From contig NC_092568.1 in assembly GCF_037975245.1 (NCBI RefSeq), forward strand, positions 31,652,501 through 31,716,500: a DNA stretch of 64,000 bases. The letters run 5' to 3'. The notes below the pieces were generated by a model that saw nothing but the letters and a program-made list of their open reading frames with translations, was not told the origin of the DNA and made no database searches. Origin of the DNA: Apostichopus japonicus (Eukaryota; Echinodermata; Holothuroidea; Aspidochirotida; Stichopodidae). The translations under genes and the position numbers were made by a program. This document shows, in pieces, positions 35,172-49,199 of the stretch (positions are counted from its first letter, which is position 1; every line of letters starts with the position of its first letter).

Positions 35172-35248
35172 TATTGACTCTGAACCCGGATTTCACCTCC
35201 ATGCTCCCGGATGGCGGGGAAACTTTCCGCCTCCGCGTATCGTTTAAA
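35172..35248 (+). repeat. dispersed 75-bp repeat, copy 2
   Basis: Second copy of the repeat at 33410-33486. It is preceded by a short (GATT)n run at about 35148-35165. Confidence 0.7.
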
Positions 35249-35446
35249 ACAAAATAAATGAATACAAATTTATGATGATTTAGCAAGTTCCAAAAATAAC
35301 CAGGGTGTAAAGAAAACTGAAATGAAACCAGCATTTAGACCAATCAAAATCTCGCACGCCTTTATAAAAATTTTAGAAGCAGCATTCAAGGAATTTCAAA
35401 TATTTCCATAAAGGCAAAACTTAATGTCGGGTAAAAGCTTGAAATC

Positions 35447-35545
35447 TATAAAAAGGTGTATATTCGTTGGGTTTTCTATCATACACCCGAAGACGACTGA
35501 ACATTCAAGACATTTCTTTTCATCTTGTCAACCTTTGAGTTTGAG
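35447..35545 (+). promoter_or_regulatory. possible TATA promoter and short first exon
   Basis: TATAAAAAG at 35447-35455 is followed, after a plausible start about 30 nt downstream, by a short stretch ending in a good donor, TTTGAG|GTAAGAA, at 35545/35546. No downstream coding exon could be linked to it. It is offered only as a lead; 35550-37430 is otherwise featureless AT-rich DNA. Confidence 0.25.
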
Positions 35546-38500
35546 GTAAGAAATTTCACCATTATTAAGAAAAATTATATCTATTGTAAATCTTTGAGAG
35601 CTTAAACTTTCTTTTGAGTTTCTTTTCAAAATTCGAGTTTCACCAGTTGAAACCTCCATCATTGTGTTTCACAGGATAGGGTTAGGGTTAATAATTAAGT
35701 TCATACTTTATATTATCAAATTAAAGATAAACTTATTTCAATTATATGATAGTAGAAAATTCTGTTGGTACACAGAGTCAAACTTAATATATGCAAGAGA
35801 AACATATTCTACGCTGTTGAAAACCCTATAATCCGCTAACTCCAGATGTGGATAATTGAATGTAATATACTTTTAACTATAGATAAATTTGCACATTAGG
35901 TGGTCCGTGATGTCTTAAGCAATTATCATTTTCTCGATTGATTTATCCTTAAAAGTTTGGTGTATCTGGTATGTTTGCTTGACATGCATGTTTTCTGCAG
36001 TTTCTATCATTAAACTACAACTGTTTGGTTGATATTTTATGTTTCTCTGTTAGTAACTTATTAATTAAAATATTATAAAGAAAAACAAACTTAGGACATT
36101 TTCAGCTGAACTGACATGATGACATCATTCACTCCGCTGTTGCCAGATGCCTTTACACAAACTATCAATAATTTAAAAAAAAAAACATCTTCGTGATACC
36201 AGCTGCTATGAAGATGTCGTTTTGACTAAAAGATACAGAAAAGTTTCAACGATACATGCTAAGCAAAACGCTTAAGCCACCGGAAGACCGTTATAACTAT
36301 AGTTTTGAATAGAATTTCTACTCACAAACAGAACAGTTATCTATGTTCTTTGCTTTGTATTAGTAACTTAGCAGGATGCTAAGCATTTGTCGTTTTCACC
36401 TTTTATCAAGGCTAACTAAATTTTCACCTGAACTTTCCTTTTAAATAAGTAGTTACGTGTAATGTCCCCTTCTAGGCACTCTCTGGTTCTCGAACTGAAA
36501 ATTTTTATTTGTCTAAGTTATTTATTAGTTAAGGACAAGTTAAGCATGGGAGTAAACTTACGTGTGAGGATGAAAATCTCAAATACAACGTATTAAAATA
36601 TACTAATTTTTGGTAAATCATTCATGAATATTGAAATATTCGTTTTAAGGAAATGTCCGTAGCTTTGCTTGTTTTGTACTGACATAATTCACAGCATGAA
36701 TACCTGTTTCTATTATATAAAGGTTAGTATACCTTTTCACACTTTCAACAGTAAAGAAGTACTTTTGCAGTATAGAGGAAAACCCAAACTTTAACAAATT
36801 AGTTATGTTCATAAACTAAAAATGGCTAAAATGATTGAAATCATTCACAATTTGAACAGGCCCACATTTACACAACAATAATGCCTGCATAGCACAACGT
36901 AAGTTTCGTGGGACTTTATATCAAAATTTCAAATGATCAATATTTTATGGAGTGTGGATGTGTTCCATATAATCAGTCCAAATATTTTTCCTCAAAGTTT
37001 CTATGATTAGTCGAAGTTTGCTGAAACACCGACATCGGTCAATAGTTTGTTTGGATATTTTGTTTACCCTTACATGTATGCACTACGCTATACCACCTAC
37101 AATTAATACTAACCTAATTTCAAAAGTGGATAGTTTTAGATTAAGTTGTCGAACGTTTGGGATCTCAAGGAATAGATGTCGAAGTATCCATTTCATAACA
37201 TTGGAGTATATAGTTGATGTTTTCAGATAAAAAAAATAATTTGAAATTTCCAGACAAACAGGTCGAAAGTTTGAGAACATATACGTAAGTTTGAAAAAAA
37301 ATTTTTTTTAATATAAACAATGTCAAAATAACTAATCACTAGACAATGTTCTACTGCATTGTGCAATATGTGACTTAAATAGTACACACTATCACCTTGG
37401 TAACCACATAAATTATTGGAACAATAGAGAAGAATGTACAGTACTGTGATCGCTTAACGATCGTACAATTTCGAAGAAACGATATTCTGCCATTTTTTAC
37501 GATTTTATTCGACGTTATTCGAAATTATGCGATTTTGCGCGATTTAAAAAATCGTTGAAAAATTCGGACGAAAATTTTTGTACGAAATTCGCACAATTAT
37601 TCACGGTTTTTGCGGTCAGTTTTACAACGTACAAAATCGCACAAAATCGTTGAATAGGCCTTTTAGAATTACAACAGTCTTTTTTTGATATTACGTGTGT
37701 TCAAAGTATACAACACAACTTTCATCTATGGTTCAAAGCACTTAGTTACGAGACTCGATGTCATACATTCAATATGCACAGTCTACAGTACCGCTCACGT
37801 ATAACTGGACATGTGTACGCGCACATGATCGTGTAAAGACGTATATAAACAAGTACAATCGCGATTTAACTCGTTGACAAATAAATTGCCGTGTAGACAC
37901 CACGTAAAATCCATGTTCGAGTTTCTACGCAGGAAATGCTATTGTGCTTAATGAATAGGATTGAAGTCGCCGAAAGAATTTGAAAACCTAGAAGAAAAAA
38001 TAAAGTGTTACTAAGCGTTTCTTGTGTCAATTTTTTATATAATTTACTGTTGGCTCCAACTGAATGAAAAAGAAAAAAATTCCACCCAACCACTGAAAAG
38101 AAAAAAAAAATCCACCAACAACTTTGAGTTTGAAGAAGGGCCTGATAAAAACAAAACATGTTTCTCGTCCGCGCAATGGGCCTCCTTTTTCCTGATTCCC
38201 GAGTTTCTATTCGGATTACAAGAAATCTAAACTATCCTTAAAAATTATTTTGTAAAGGTTGCCACATATTCCAAACTAGTATTAGCGCATGAAAAGAAGA
38301 AAAATGGCCGCCCGTTTTTTCAGATCTCAGTACGAAAAACATGTATTTTATTTGGATAATAGAACAATTTTCGTTAATGTGGTTAAGTTAATATTTTCCT
38401 ACCCTAGCTATATGTCGATTTTATAAAACCTTCATGAAAACAGACTTTTTTGAAAATGGATTTTGAAGCTGTCAAAAATTTAACAAATGCTTACCGTTAA

Positions 38501-38833
38501 GTACTGACGTCAAACAATACATTTCGTATATATTCCGATAAAGATCCACAAAGGATAACAATGCTAAGTAGAGCTTACTAAAGAGAGATAGAAACTGCAT
38601 GTACATGGTCATTTTAAGTATCCAAGTACTATACAAAGAGATTGAGTTCACCGAATCACCCCTTTTCCCTACCACCTGAGGAAAACCGTCTTCTATAAAA
38701 TATAGTACCATACAGTACTTAACATTTGATACAAAAGTTACTTCTACAACAGTATGTGTCCCAATAAGTTTTAACCGCACAGAAAAGTACCATTAATTTG
38801 CATGTTACACTAAAAGTTACACTGGGCGTCAAG

Positions 38834-38971
38834 ATGGCGGGAAAATGTTACATCGTGTTCAATGTATTGAGTCGTTCCCACGGTGCAATGAACTTGGGCA
38901 AGTTGCCAAGTTCGAATGTCGATGACCTACTTATCTTCCGTGACCAATGTCAATGGGAATTAGGTGTGTAA
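38834..38971 (+). CDS. small ORF or possible first coding exon behind a YY1-like motif
   Basis: The start codon lies in CAAGATGGCGG, which matches the YY1 consensus often found at housekeeping gene starts. The 45-residue frame (beginning MAGKCYIVFNVLSR) ends in a stop that overlaps a candidate donor, GAATTAG|GTGTGT. It could therefore be the first exon of a spliced gene rather than a complete ORF. No domain recognised and no following exon found. Low confidence. Confidence 0.25.
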   Translation: MAGKCYIVFNVLSRSHGAMNLGKLPSSNVDDLLIFRDQCQWELGV

Positions 38972-40293
38972 AATCTCGGGTTTTCCACGTGTTATATATA
39001 TATACATATATAGAAGTTTTACGTAAGCGGAGCGAATTTCGGGCGGCTCGTTATTGTGAGGAAGCACTTATCTAAGCATCAATATTTGTGAAAAGTATCG
39101 AACGGGTTTTCTTCAGAAAATATTTTTGACTAGTAATTGGAAACTCAATGTATTAAGAAGTACTGGGTCTAAACATTATCATTGCATTTTGGGGGAAGCC
39201 AGATCTTCAAGTGCAAATATTGTTTTTTCATTTAAGATTATCGTAGTTTTCTCGCGAGGTGTATACGGCGTAACTTTCAATGTAGGCTTTTTGATCATAT
39301 AGCCTACCCTGTATGTCATTCTGCGTAATCTCGTTATCGAATGAGTTACGGTATTGTCTTAGTGGGGAAACATTCAGACTGTCTCCGAATATGTTCGTCA
39401 TTTTTTTTTGGGGGGGGGGGGGAAGGGGGGTGGCACAACAATTCTTGTGTTGGTAGGGGCCCGTTCCCCGTGCCATCCCGTTTTACAGTGCCGTAATTTA
39501 ATAACGTCGTACGTGGTCTCATTTCGTGAACAAGAATTTTTTACTATTTTGGTAAACAATGTCCCAAAGACTCCCAGGGTCCCTATAAACACCTGTTAGC
39601 TCATCCTGCTGCAGTGATTGGATATTAAGTACGCGCGTTCCTCGTTTTTCCTCAGGTAGGCCTACCTCCGTATAGCATTCTGGGGAAAACAAACATTCTG
39701 GACGTTAGTAATATATATATAAGCTAGTCATAGCAAGATCCATGCAAGGAAGACCGTGCTGTAATGTGTACAGGGCTAGCGCTGTTCACATCGGCGTAGT
39801 AGGTAGTTTTAGTCGCAAGGTCGTTTTATTTTTGGGACGGGTGAAGGGAAGTGATGGTCACTCTGTTGAGGCGATTGGTAGTTGGTAAATATCGGTAACG
39901 TATGAGAAAATATCGGTCTGAAGATGGGAATAAGGATAGTGGAATTCCAAGCCCGAGCTTGATCAAGCCCCCTCGTGAGAGGTGGGGTTATAACAACTAA
40001 GCCCGGGTAAACGTTGACCAATGTAAATAAACTATTGCCTTTGGGTGTAAAAGATACGATGGATATTATCAGTTTTGGTTTCCGCCGCTTGCTTATTTCT
40101 GTATCGACATAAACTGTGTCTATTTTCATGCTGGTTGTGCATGTGTATAATGGACCAATGCAGCGAGAATGAAGGAATTACGTAAGGCATTGCTGAGTAG
40201 TACACAGTGTATAGCTGTCCGTGTATATCCGCATACATACAGTATATGAAGTTTGAGTTGCTTTCTTGAAGACGTCCAGATAAACGGAAAGGC

Positions 40294-40295
<2 letters not shown>

Positions 40296-40331
<36 letters not shown>
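40296..40331. repeat. (ATT)n microsatellite
   Basis: About twelve ATT trinucleotides. The Ile- and Asn-run ORFs across it are artefacts. Confidence 0.95.
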
Positions 40332-40332
<1 letters not shown>

Positions 40333-42966
40333 CGATATTTTCCTGTACAATATGTCGCAGAAGTTGACAGAGTAGAGTATGTGGTCGGAAAATGAAGTAT
40401 TCGCATTGCTTGGCATTTGGTGCGACGAAAATAATATGTCGAAAACGCTCCAGACATCTGTATGTATGGGAAAGAAAAGCGTTTAGCCTACACACCATGC
40501 AATACTAGCAAAATATACTGCAGTGGAATTTCTTGTTGGCAACTTGCCAAGAAAAGTTTTTACATCTATGTCTAGTCCAATGGTACAGTACAATGGTACG
40601 GACATCGAGCCCAGTCCAACCATTTTGTGTTAGGGGTCAAATATTTCTTTTGGGTAGCGTGGGCGAACAAATTTTTTCCAGAGTTGTTGGAACATTGTAC
40701 GTACACAAAGTCGGCATATCTGCTAGATATAGGCTAATTGATATGATTATATTTAGGTTTTATCCATTGATTTTTTTTTTCATTTTGGATACTATGAAAG
40801 TTTTTTTTTTAATTAACCCCCGCGAAAAGTCGTACCACTCAAAATATTGCGCTTCAGATACGAACAATGATTTCCCTGCCCAGTGCATTGACTTTTTCAA
40901 AGGTGGTAAACGTTGGCCGCATCGGGAAAGCCCCGGTAGAAAATAGCGTGTGTGTGCGCTGCTTGGATGATATATGCACCCGCGAAAATCTCACTGCATA
41001 GCTGTCGATCGCTGCTCGTATTCTCTATTGCAATAACCTGGTTCGGACGTTTTCCAAGGTTTGCCGCTATGCCCGTGGGAACGGGGTATTTGTGCATGAG
41101 TCATGAGTGACCTTTTTCAGTCGGTAATTGTGGGGAGGGGGGGGATCAACCCAGGCCCCGCGCCCATAACTCGTAATGGTTTAGACTTTAAAAAAAAATG
41201 CAATGTTTCAACTAAACAAAAGGCTGCGTCTTTCTGTAACAAAGCAACTGTCAATCACCCCCAACAAACATTGAATGTCGGCCGTCCGTCCAGGGTATTT
41301 TAACTGTGCACCTGTTGCTAGCCAGCTACATCTGATACAAGGCTAAGGAATTCCGCCTTTTGGTGTAATATGCAAATGATGTCTGGTGCAGTACTGTACT
41401 GTCTGGCGACACACATGTAAACAATCTGTGTAGAGCTAGCTGTTATTAAATAACTTTTGTGTCAATGCACTGTGAGCCTATATGGAACATTTCAAGACGT
41501 TTCTTTTTTTTCTGAGGTGGTCGGGAAGGGGGATTGTTTGGGTTTTCTAAATCTTTTGTATCCTCCTAAATATAAAAGATGGTATTTTCAACATCTAAAA
41601 CGTTAATGTACATGTAGTTTCTAATTTTCATCAGTAAGGCTTACTGAGTGAGAATAAAACTTGTCTAAATTTGCCAGTTTTACCATCATCGTAGTTCGTA
41701 CGCACTTCCTTTTATCCTCCGTCACGGATCTTTATTGGAATATATACGAAATGTGTTGTTTGAACATCATCTGCATTTTACGGTAAGCATTTTAATAATC
41801 GTTGAGCTTCAAAATCCATCATTTGAAACACGATTTCTTGTGCTTGAAATACAAATCCAACAAAGGGCTAGGCTATTGGCGAAATTAAACTGTCAAATGT
41901 TTGAACCTAAGCACTGTAGCGACAGGTGTTATAGACCAAGCAAAATACATGTTGATCTCGTTCAATACTTTACAGAAAAAAGGACGACAAAAACATACAC
42001 AAAAAAGCGGATGCAGACGAGGAACATGTTTACCACCTAGCACTGCATCAAACGCCCTTTATAAGTTTATCATTTCTTCAAAATCTTCCCAACAGTTTAA
42101 AAATGAATTTAAGCTGAATTTTTCCTTCATGGACCACAACCTTTATGTTAGAAAAGGGGAATAAGACCATTGAATAGTTTCCTTATTAAAACATTATATG
42201 GGAAAACACTGTACCATCGTCCTCTTTCCTTCTAGATATATATCATTAACAGTTATCACAGCATCATGCGCTAAGTACGATGTAGGAAATGGCTGTTTCA
42301 AACATCTCACTAATTCTTTCGGCCACTTTAATCTCCATTCATCGAGCACAAAAAATAGCATTTCCTTTTGTCAACGAGTTAATGCTCTGTTGTACTTGTT
42401 TAAATACGCTTTTATACGATCCTTATACGGGAGCGGTACTGTAAATGTTTGCATGCTGACTGGATGAATTGACTGTTTTTAACTTCGATTTTTATTTTTA
42501 CCGGTAAATTACTTTCATGCCCGTTTTTGAAGTGAATTGATTCACACATAAAAATACATTTTTAAAGAAGCATCGGTGGGAAAAACAAATTCAGTGTTTT
42601 TCGCTTTTCAAGATTTCATGAATTCCGCATTTTACCGCGATATTCCGCGAACGCGGAAAACCACTGGCCCTCGACCAGTGAGCGCCTATATGCTTTTCAT
42701 TTCATTGATTCTTTTTCGACATCTTTATTGGAACGGCTCTGAAAATTCTAATCTTTCACCTCGCCCGTTCACAGTTAATTCTCTGCTTCATTAAGCACAC
42801 ATTCCTGTGGTCAAATGTACGATTTTTACATGCGTAGAATTGTGCGAAATTTCGTTGAAAGTTTCGTGTATGAACTTGTGCGAAATTGTGCGATATTACG
42901 CGATATTATTCGAAATTCTGCGATCGTTGAAAATTTTTGTACGATAGTTAAGCGATCACAGTACTG

Positions 42967-44380
42967 GTAATGGACCCAGCACACTTTATATAGTAGATTA
43001 GTATTTTAGTATTACATATTAGATTGAGTAGATTATAAGACTAATTGCAGAATACTGTACCATGTAACTAAATATCATGGTGTATCCTTTAAATTAAATG
43101 CGATAAATTCTGTTGAACATAAAATGGTGGCATTTACAATTATTGGTGACATTGATTTGTTTATGTTGTCCTTGATTTTCTGATTTATAACAACGATGAT
43201 AGCAAACTATCATGTTATGAATGCATCAACATGTGAACAGTATACATCCTTCACTAATTCAACAAAGGAGCCTTTAGAGCTAGTGTAACTTCTTTCTGAG
43301 AAGGCTTTTGAGTTTTGACTTCCATTTGGAAAACTTACTTATATCACTTTACACTACAGTAACCAGGAAATGAGGTAGCCGCGACCGTTTTTTTTTTTAA
43401 GTTACTACCAAGTTGGTGCTATTAGGCAATACTCTATTTTGGGATAGAAAGAGTTTAAATTTATGCGTACATTTTTTTCTTTGCAAGTGAAGAATCATCC
43501 ACAGCTAAAGTGGCTATGCGGATTGACAAACAAGTGAAGCAAAGTAAAAACCCTAGCCTATGCATATTATACTTTAAAAAGTACAAAGAACCAAATGTCT
43601 TAGTAACTTAATTCATCTTGGAGTTGCTCAGCAGATTCGAGGTTATTTCACCATTTCAGAACCCATGCTCAGACAAAAAAAAGACAAAAATGAAATGGCT
43701 ACACAAATTAGTAGTCTATAACTGAGAATCACCATGCAGGCAGATATGCAGTAAATTTTCAAGTTGTCAGACTAATTTATTTGTTGCAAAGAACTCTTTA
43801 ATTGTGCTGGTAAACTAAAGTAGGAAATGAAAACAGTTACTTTATTGAGTATAGGCCCCTGTCCCTCACGTACCTCACTGCATACTAGACTTACAGTTAC
43901 AAAATAAATATGCCCAGACGCTTGATCAAAAAATGCTCTTGACAGGAATAACCACCAAACTGAGGAAGGCCCTGCATGGTGCATCATTGTATAAATCTGG
44001 GTCTGGAGCAAGGCTACAGTAGTTCTACTTTGCTCCGCTCATGAGAACTTGCATTTGTTTCAAGTTTTATTTTTATTTTATTTTTTTCTTGTGGGGAGAT
44101 CTCCCTACCAATCCATGTCCATTTTACACTGATGTAGACTAAGGCCTATTCATATTTGCAAAGCTACCGAATCATAAACCAAACACATTTGATACCGCAG
44201 ACTTTCATACTGATAATGCTCACTGTGCGAATGTAAGTAGAAAAGCATAAATAACACTTCAATAATACAGTACAACGCATTCTTATAACCAACACAACAA
44301 CACCTACAGTGTCAGCTTAGTTCAATTATCAGCGAAATTTTCAGCAAAAAATTATCTTTTCCCTGGAGAAAACCAGCCAT
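42967..44380. other. no gene recognised
   Basis: AT-rich DNA between the 5.5-kb interval and the Jockey-like LINE. No coding region, tandem repeat or RNA gene is supported. Confidence 0.5.
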
Positions 44381-45000
44381 TCATCTTTTTATCTTTCGAG
44401 ATATTTTGTGACCGTTTTTAGAGACTTTCCGAATCAACTTCTCGACTAATTTTGGAGACATTTCGAATCATCTTTTTCAACTTTCCAGGAGAAAGTAACT
44501 CAACTTGTTTTCTTTTGAGATATTTATCCAGACCGTTTTAGAGTTGTTTCGAGACATCTTTGCGAAATTTTTGGAGACTTTTCGAGTCATCTATTAAACT
44601 TTCCAGGTGAAATAAACAATCATTTTTCATCCTTCTTATCACCTAGCCTCATTCTAGGAGTATCCCTGCTCATTTAACATTCTGTTTCGGATTTTACGGT
44701 TAGAGTTTTTTGAGAGCCACTGGCATCATTTTTTCTCCCGCCTCAAAAGTCAGGAGCATTTTCGGGATATCCTTTTAGGCCTATTTGGACCTTTTTCGAG
44801 CCATCCTACCAACCTTCCAGATATTACGGTTAGAGTTTCTTGAGAGCGACTGGCATCATTTTTCTCGAGCCTTACCAGCCAGGATCACTTTTGGAATTAC
44901 CGTTGCACTTTGGTCATTCTGTTCAGGACTTTACGGTAAGAGTTTTTGAGAGCCAATTGGCATCATTTTCTCGAACCACAAAAGCCAGGAGCACTAAAGA

Positions 45001-46192
45001 ATGGATCAGGTAATCCGAAGAACCAATTCCAGAATTCATCGATTTCATCACCGTCACCAACAAGAGGAAGAGATACCAGAGCCGTACCCTACCATCCAAA
45101 CCAGAGAAATTCAGGAACACCAGAGATGCCAGCCCACCAACCAACCAGACACCTATACAGTTACCACCCACACTACCAGAGCCCAGCATCCTAAAGAAAT
45201 CTACCTATTTCACACATGCAGATCCAGACAGCAAAAAGCCAGTTTCCCAACAGCTACAGTTACTTCATTACGTTTATCTAAAACAACAGTAACATCATCG
45301 TAGCAGCAACCAACGCTCATACCCAGAAGGCACTCCTAACACAACCGTGGCCAACCATCAAACCAACCAATTGCCAGCCTACCAACCGCAGTACGAACAC
45401 CAAAGCTAGAAGCAATCATCACCAGAATTCACCCTAACTTTTCAGAAAAAGACATCATCGAAGCAGCCAAGACGAATAGACTCAACACAACAGCGGCAAG
45501 AAGATTTTCCTAAAGGGCTCCTCCACTGCAATCTGGAAAGTCGCCCTTACCTGTCCAAACCAGGAAGACCTTTACAAGGCAGTGGCCAAAGGTATCACTA
45601 TCAACGGACAACACCACTACATAGAGAATATCAGGAAAACCAGAGAAGTCATCCAATGCCACAATTGTCAGCGATTCGGCCACCTAGCGTCAGTATTTAC
45701 ACACCGAACGACATGCATCAGGTGTGCCGGCAAACACAGCCTAGCCAAATGTACTAAACCCAGAGAACGACCGGAATGTGCAAATGTCACAGAGGACACA
45801 AAGCCAGCTACAGAGGATGTTCCAAATACATAAGGGAATTGTCCAGACAGAATCCACCACCCATCAGACGTCAACAACAACAAATCCAGAAACCAATTTA
45901 CGATCGTCGACCACAACCTAAACCAACCAACGTAGCCACCCAGTCTCAGGTTACAAAACTACGAGAGGAGCACCAGAAACAAATAGCAGAACTGAAAGAA
46001 ACGCACACTCAACAACTACTTGAAGTCCAGAGGAAAACAGCCGAAGCAAACTCAGCCATGTTCCAGCAATTGCTCCAAAACACTACAGAGCAATTGAATG
46101 ACATGAAAGGAAACCTTGCCATCCTTATCGCCGAAATTTCTCATCCGTTTCCAGTGATAAGAACATTGTCACAACCATCACCACCAAACTGA
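45001..46192 (+). pseudogene. LINE ORF1, Gag-like with CCHC zinc knuckles
   Basis: A start codon at 45001-45003 (MDQVIRRTNS) opens a Pro/Gln-rich N-terminus. Stops and shifts interrupt it at about 45300 and 45510. The nucleic-acid-binding part is clear at about 45650-45840: CHNCQRFGHL, CIRCAGKHSLAKC, then CANCHRGHKA after a one-base shift near 45780. This is the three-knuckle pattern of Jockey-type Gag. A coiled-coil-like Gln/Glu-rich tail follows (about 45950-46110). In an intact element this protein would coat the element RNA. Confidence 0.7.
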
Positions 46193-46305
46193 AGAAACAC
46201 ATGGGGCTTAACCTGGTAGACTCCGACCTGCAAACAGCCCTTAGACGCCGCTCCATGGAAACTCTACCACCCACCAACATGAGGAAACAGCAGAAGTCGA
46301 AATAA

Positions 46306-48728
46306 ATGGCGGAACAGCTTAAAATAATGCAATTCAACGACAACTCCATCAAAAACAAATTACAAGAAGTACAAGACTACATGAACAATATGGATATCGA
46401 CATAGCCTGCTTCAACGAAACTCTACACAACCGCCGGCCAAACTTTCCAGACTTTAACATCATCACCAGGAGGCCTGTAGACACCAGAGGAATCATCATT
46501 GCAGTCAGGAAAAACATCAATTTCTCTGAAATAAACAACAACATCATCAACACCTACATCGCCCAAGGTGGAGAGGCAGCGGCCATCAACATCACTTTCA
46601 ACAACAGGAAACAGGTCATGGTCCTTTGCGTTTACTTCAGTGCATCAAAACAATTTCCCAGTGATTTCCTCCACTCAATTAGTAGCAACACAAAGAACAT
46701 CATCATCACTGGAGATGTCAACGCAAAGCACACGACGATAGGATGCCGGTCAACCAACAATGCAGGGATCCAGCTCAACAACCTTTTGTCAGCAAGCAAC
46801 CGTATTTGTTTAAACACCGGTGAACCCACCAAATACCTTTACACAGACTACGGGGAACCAGAGCAACTGGATTATTTCCTCATATCCAGCAACATCTATC
46901 AACTTTTCAACTCTCTTCACATCGGAGAAGAGTGACCTCGGTTCAGACCACAGACCAGTAAAATCCTTCATCTCAACACCTCCACCAAAACAAAAGTACT
47001 TCCTCCTAGACCTAACTACAAGGAAGCAAATTGGTCCCTTTACAGGATACACATCCAGACCAATATTAAACAGTACAACAATATCTCTTCTATCCAGCAA
47101 ATTGTGGAGCAGCGGAGGAAATCACCGATCTCATCACAAACGCAAACAAAGTTGCAGTACCTACTCATCCTCCACCAAGGAGATTTCAACTTCCAAGACA
47201 TATCATCAAGATCATCAAACAACGTAGACAACTTCGGAGAGCCTTTCAGAGAACAAGGAATAACGACATCAAAGCTAGACACAACAACATTAAGAGGAAA
47301 ATTGCAGAACTTATCCGCAAACAAAAAGAAGACCAATACAACAACAGGAGCAAACAACTGTCAAACAACAAGGATGCAAAGAGTTTCTGGAAACAGTCAA
47401 CAGAATTTTCTACATCAAAACAAAGCACCAACAAATACCCACCCTGAATTACAACAGTCACCACTCATCGACCGACCAGGAAAAGGCAGAGACCATCAGG
47501 ACTATTTTAGCACCGTGCACTCTGTTCCAGACAATCCACGGTACAACAAAAACATCCTTAGATTAGCCAATTTTATCAAAAGAGGATATCTTCCACCTAC
47601 CATCCCCAAGAAGAGATCTCAGTTGAGGAAAACCAGGGACATGAAAATTATATCAAGATTGGGTACATTCCAAAGATCTGGAAATCAGCCATCACCATTG
47701 TAATTCCAAAACCTGGCAATGATCACAAACACCCTGGCAGCTACAGACCCATCAGCCTCTTACCAGTCCTCGGAAAATGCCTAGAGAAAATCATCGCCCG
47801 TCGTCTTTCCAAGTTCATTAAAGAACACAACATTATCCTTGACAGCCAGTCAGGTTTTCGCCGCAACAGAAGCACAACTGACCAACTCTTCCACCTTCTA
47901 CAAGACACATCAACTCAAAGAACCAAAGGTCACCACACTATTGCAGCTTTCTTCGATGCAGAAAAAACCTTCGACAGGATGTGGCACGAAGATCTCTTAC
48001 TGAAACTCAGAAAGTACAACATTCCAATCAAACTAACAAGATGGATCTCCAGCTTCCTGTCACACTGCTCTACCAGCTTCAAAATAGGATCATCGTTCTC
48101 TTCACCACTTCAAATCAACACTGGTACACCCCAAGGCAGCACCATCAGCCCTGTTCTTTACATCCTCTATGTAGGAGACATCCCTCAACCAGACAACGAC
48201 TATACTAAAATCTCACAATACGCAGACGATATCACCATCTGGACCAGTCACATTCACCCGTACAGAGCCGAAGATTACCTACAACACTACATCAACAGAA
48301 TCCATTGGTGCAAGGACTGGAGAATAGAGCTTAACCCGAAGAAATCCCAGATTCTCTACATCGCCAAACGAAACAGAATTAGAAGAAGACAACTATATCT
48401 CACACTCAATAACACCATCATCCCAGTGACCAACCAAGTAGGATTCTTAGGAATTCACATCGACAATCGGTTAAAACTTGGGTACCAACATCGTCTCAAC
48501 CATAGAAAAGTCAAACAACGTGTCAGACTACTTTTCAGAATTGCCGGAACCGAAGAACACCCTTTAGCATCACCAAGCACTACTATGAAGATCTACAAGA
48601 TGATGATCAGACCACTCTTTGAATATGCGGCACCAGCCTTAGCCCACATACCACCTACAACACAGAACAACTTGCAGCCACACAACGCAGAGCATGCAGA
48701 GTCGCCTTCCACCTGCCACAGGATATAA
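46306..48728 (+). pseudogene. LINE ORF2, endonuclease plus reverse transcriptase, frameshifted
   Basis: The endonuclease starts at 46306 with MQFNDNSIKNKL, then FNETL and ITGDVNAKHT. The frame breaks near 46930, and the SDHRPV motif follows in another frame. The linker 47000-47650 is scrambled between frames. The reverse transcriptase is readable from about 47650: PGSYRPISLLPVLGKCLEKI, SGFRRNRSTTDQL, FFDAEKTFDRMW, GTPQGSTISPVLY, QYADDITIW, then FLGIHID. The YADD catalytic motif is intact (around 48217), but the ORF is not continuous. A further shift near 48670 leads into the C-terminal part. Confidence 0.85.
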
Positions 48729-48922
48729 ACTGTGAAACAGTAACAACCATTGCCAACATTCCATCAGTGAACGAGAGACTAAATCAAGTTAGGGACAACT
48801 TCCTTGACAAAGTCGCCGTTCCTACACATCACCTACACCATTCACCAAGAATCAACTAAAACAGACACCATACGTCCTGGATACGACTCCCCTCACCGGC
48901 CTAGACATGGAAATTTGGGGAC

Positions 48923-49024
<102 letters not shown>

Positions 49025-49199
49025 CGCCACAGGGATATGCAATCCGTCTAGCCTCCAGAACCAGAGCCAACCTTTGATTTCAGCCGCAACTTACCACCAT
49101 CGCCACCACTCATCGCCTCCTCAACCCTAACATGCTACCTTTCCTGTCACCGTCCAGACACATGTCTTTCCGACCCTGCCCACAAAGTTCATATTTAAA

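Larger units (their letters stand above)
37439..42966. mobile_element. 5.5-kb interval bounded by 30-bp inverted termini
   Basis: The left end, CAGTACTGTGATCGCTTAAC continuing to about 37468, matches the reverse complement of the right end (42937-42966) at 29 of 30 positions. The next 120-180 bp on each side are both rich in short TTCG, TGCGAT and TCGTTGAAAA phrases. The flanking 8-mers (AGAATGTA and GTAATGGA) agree at only five positions, so the target duplication is degenerate or absent. No transposase was recognised inside. The interior includes the small ORF at 38834 and a (TTA)n run. Confidence 0.6.

Noticed and set aside
40178-40498. Asn-run protein on the minus strand
   Set aside because: Translation of an ATT microsatellite.
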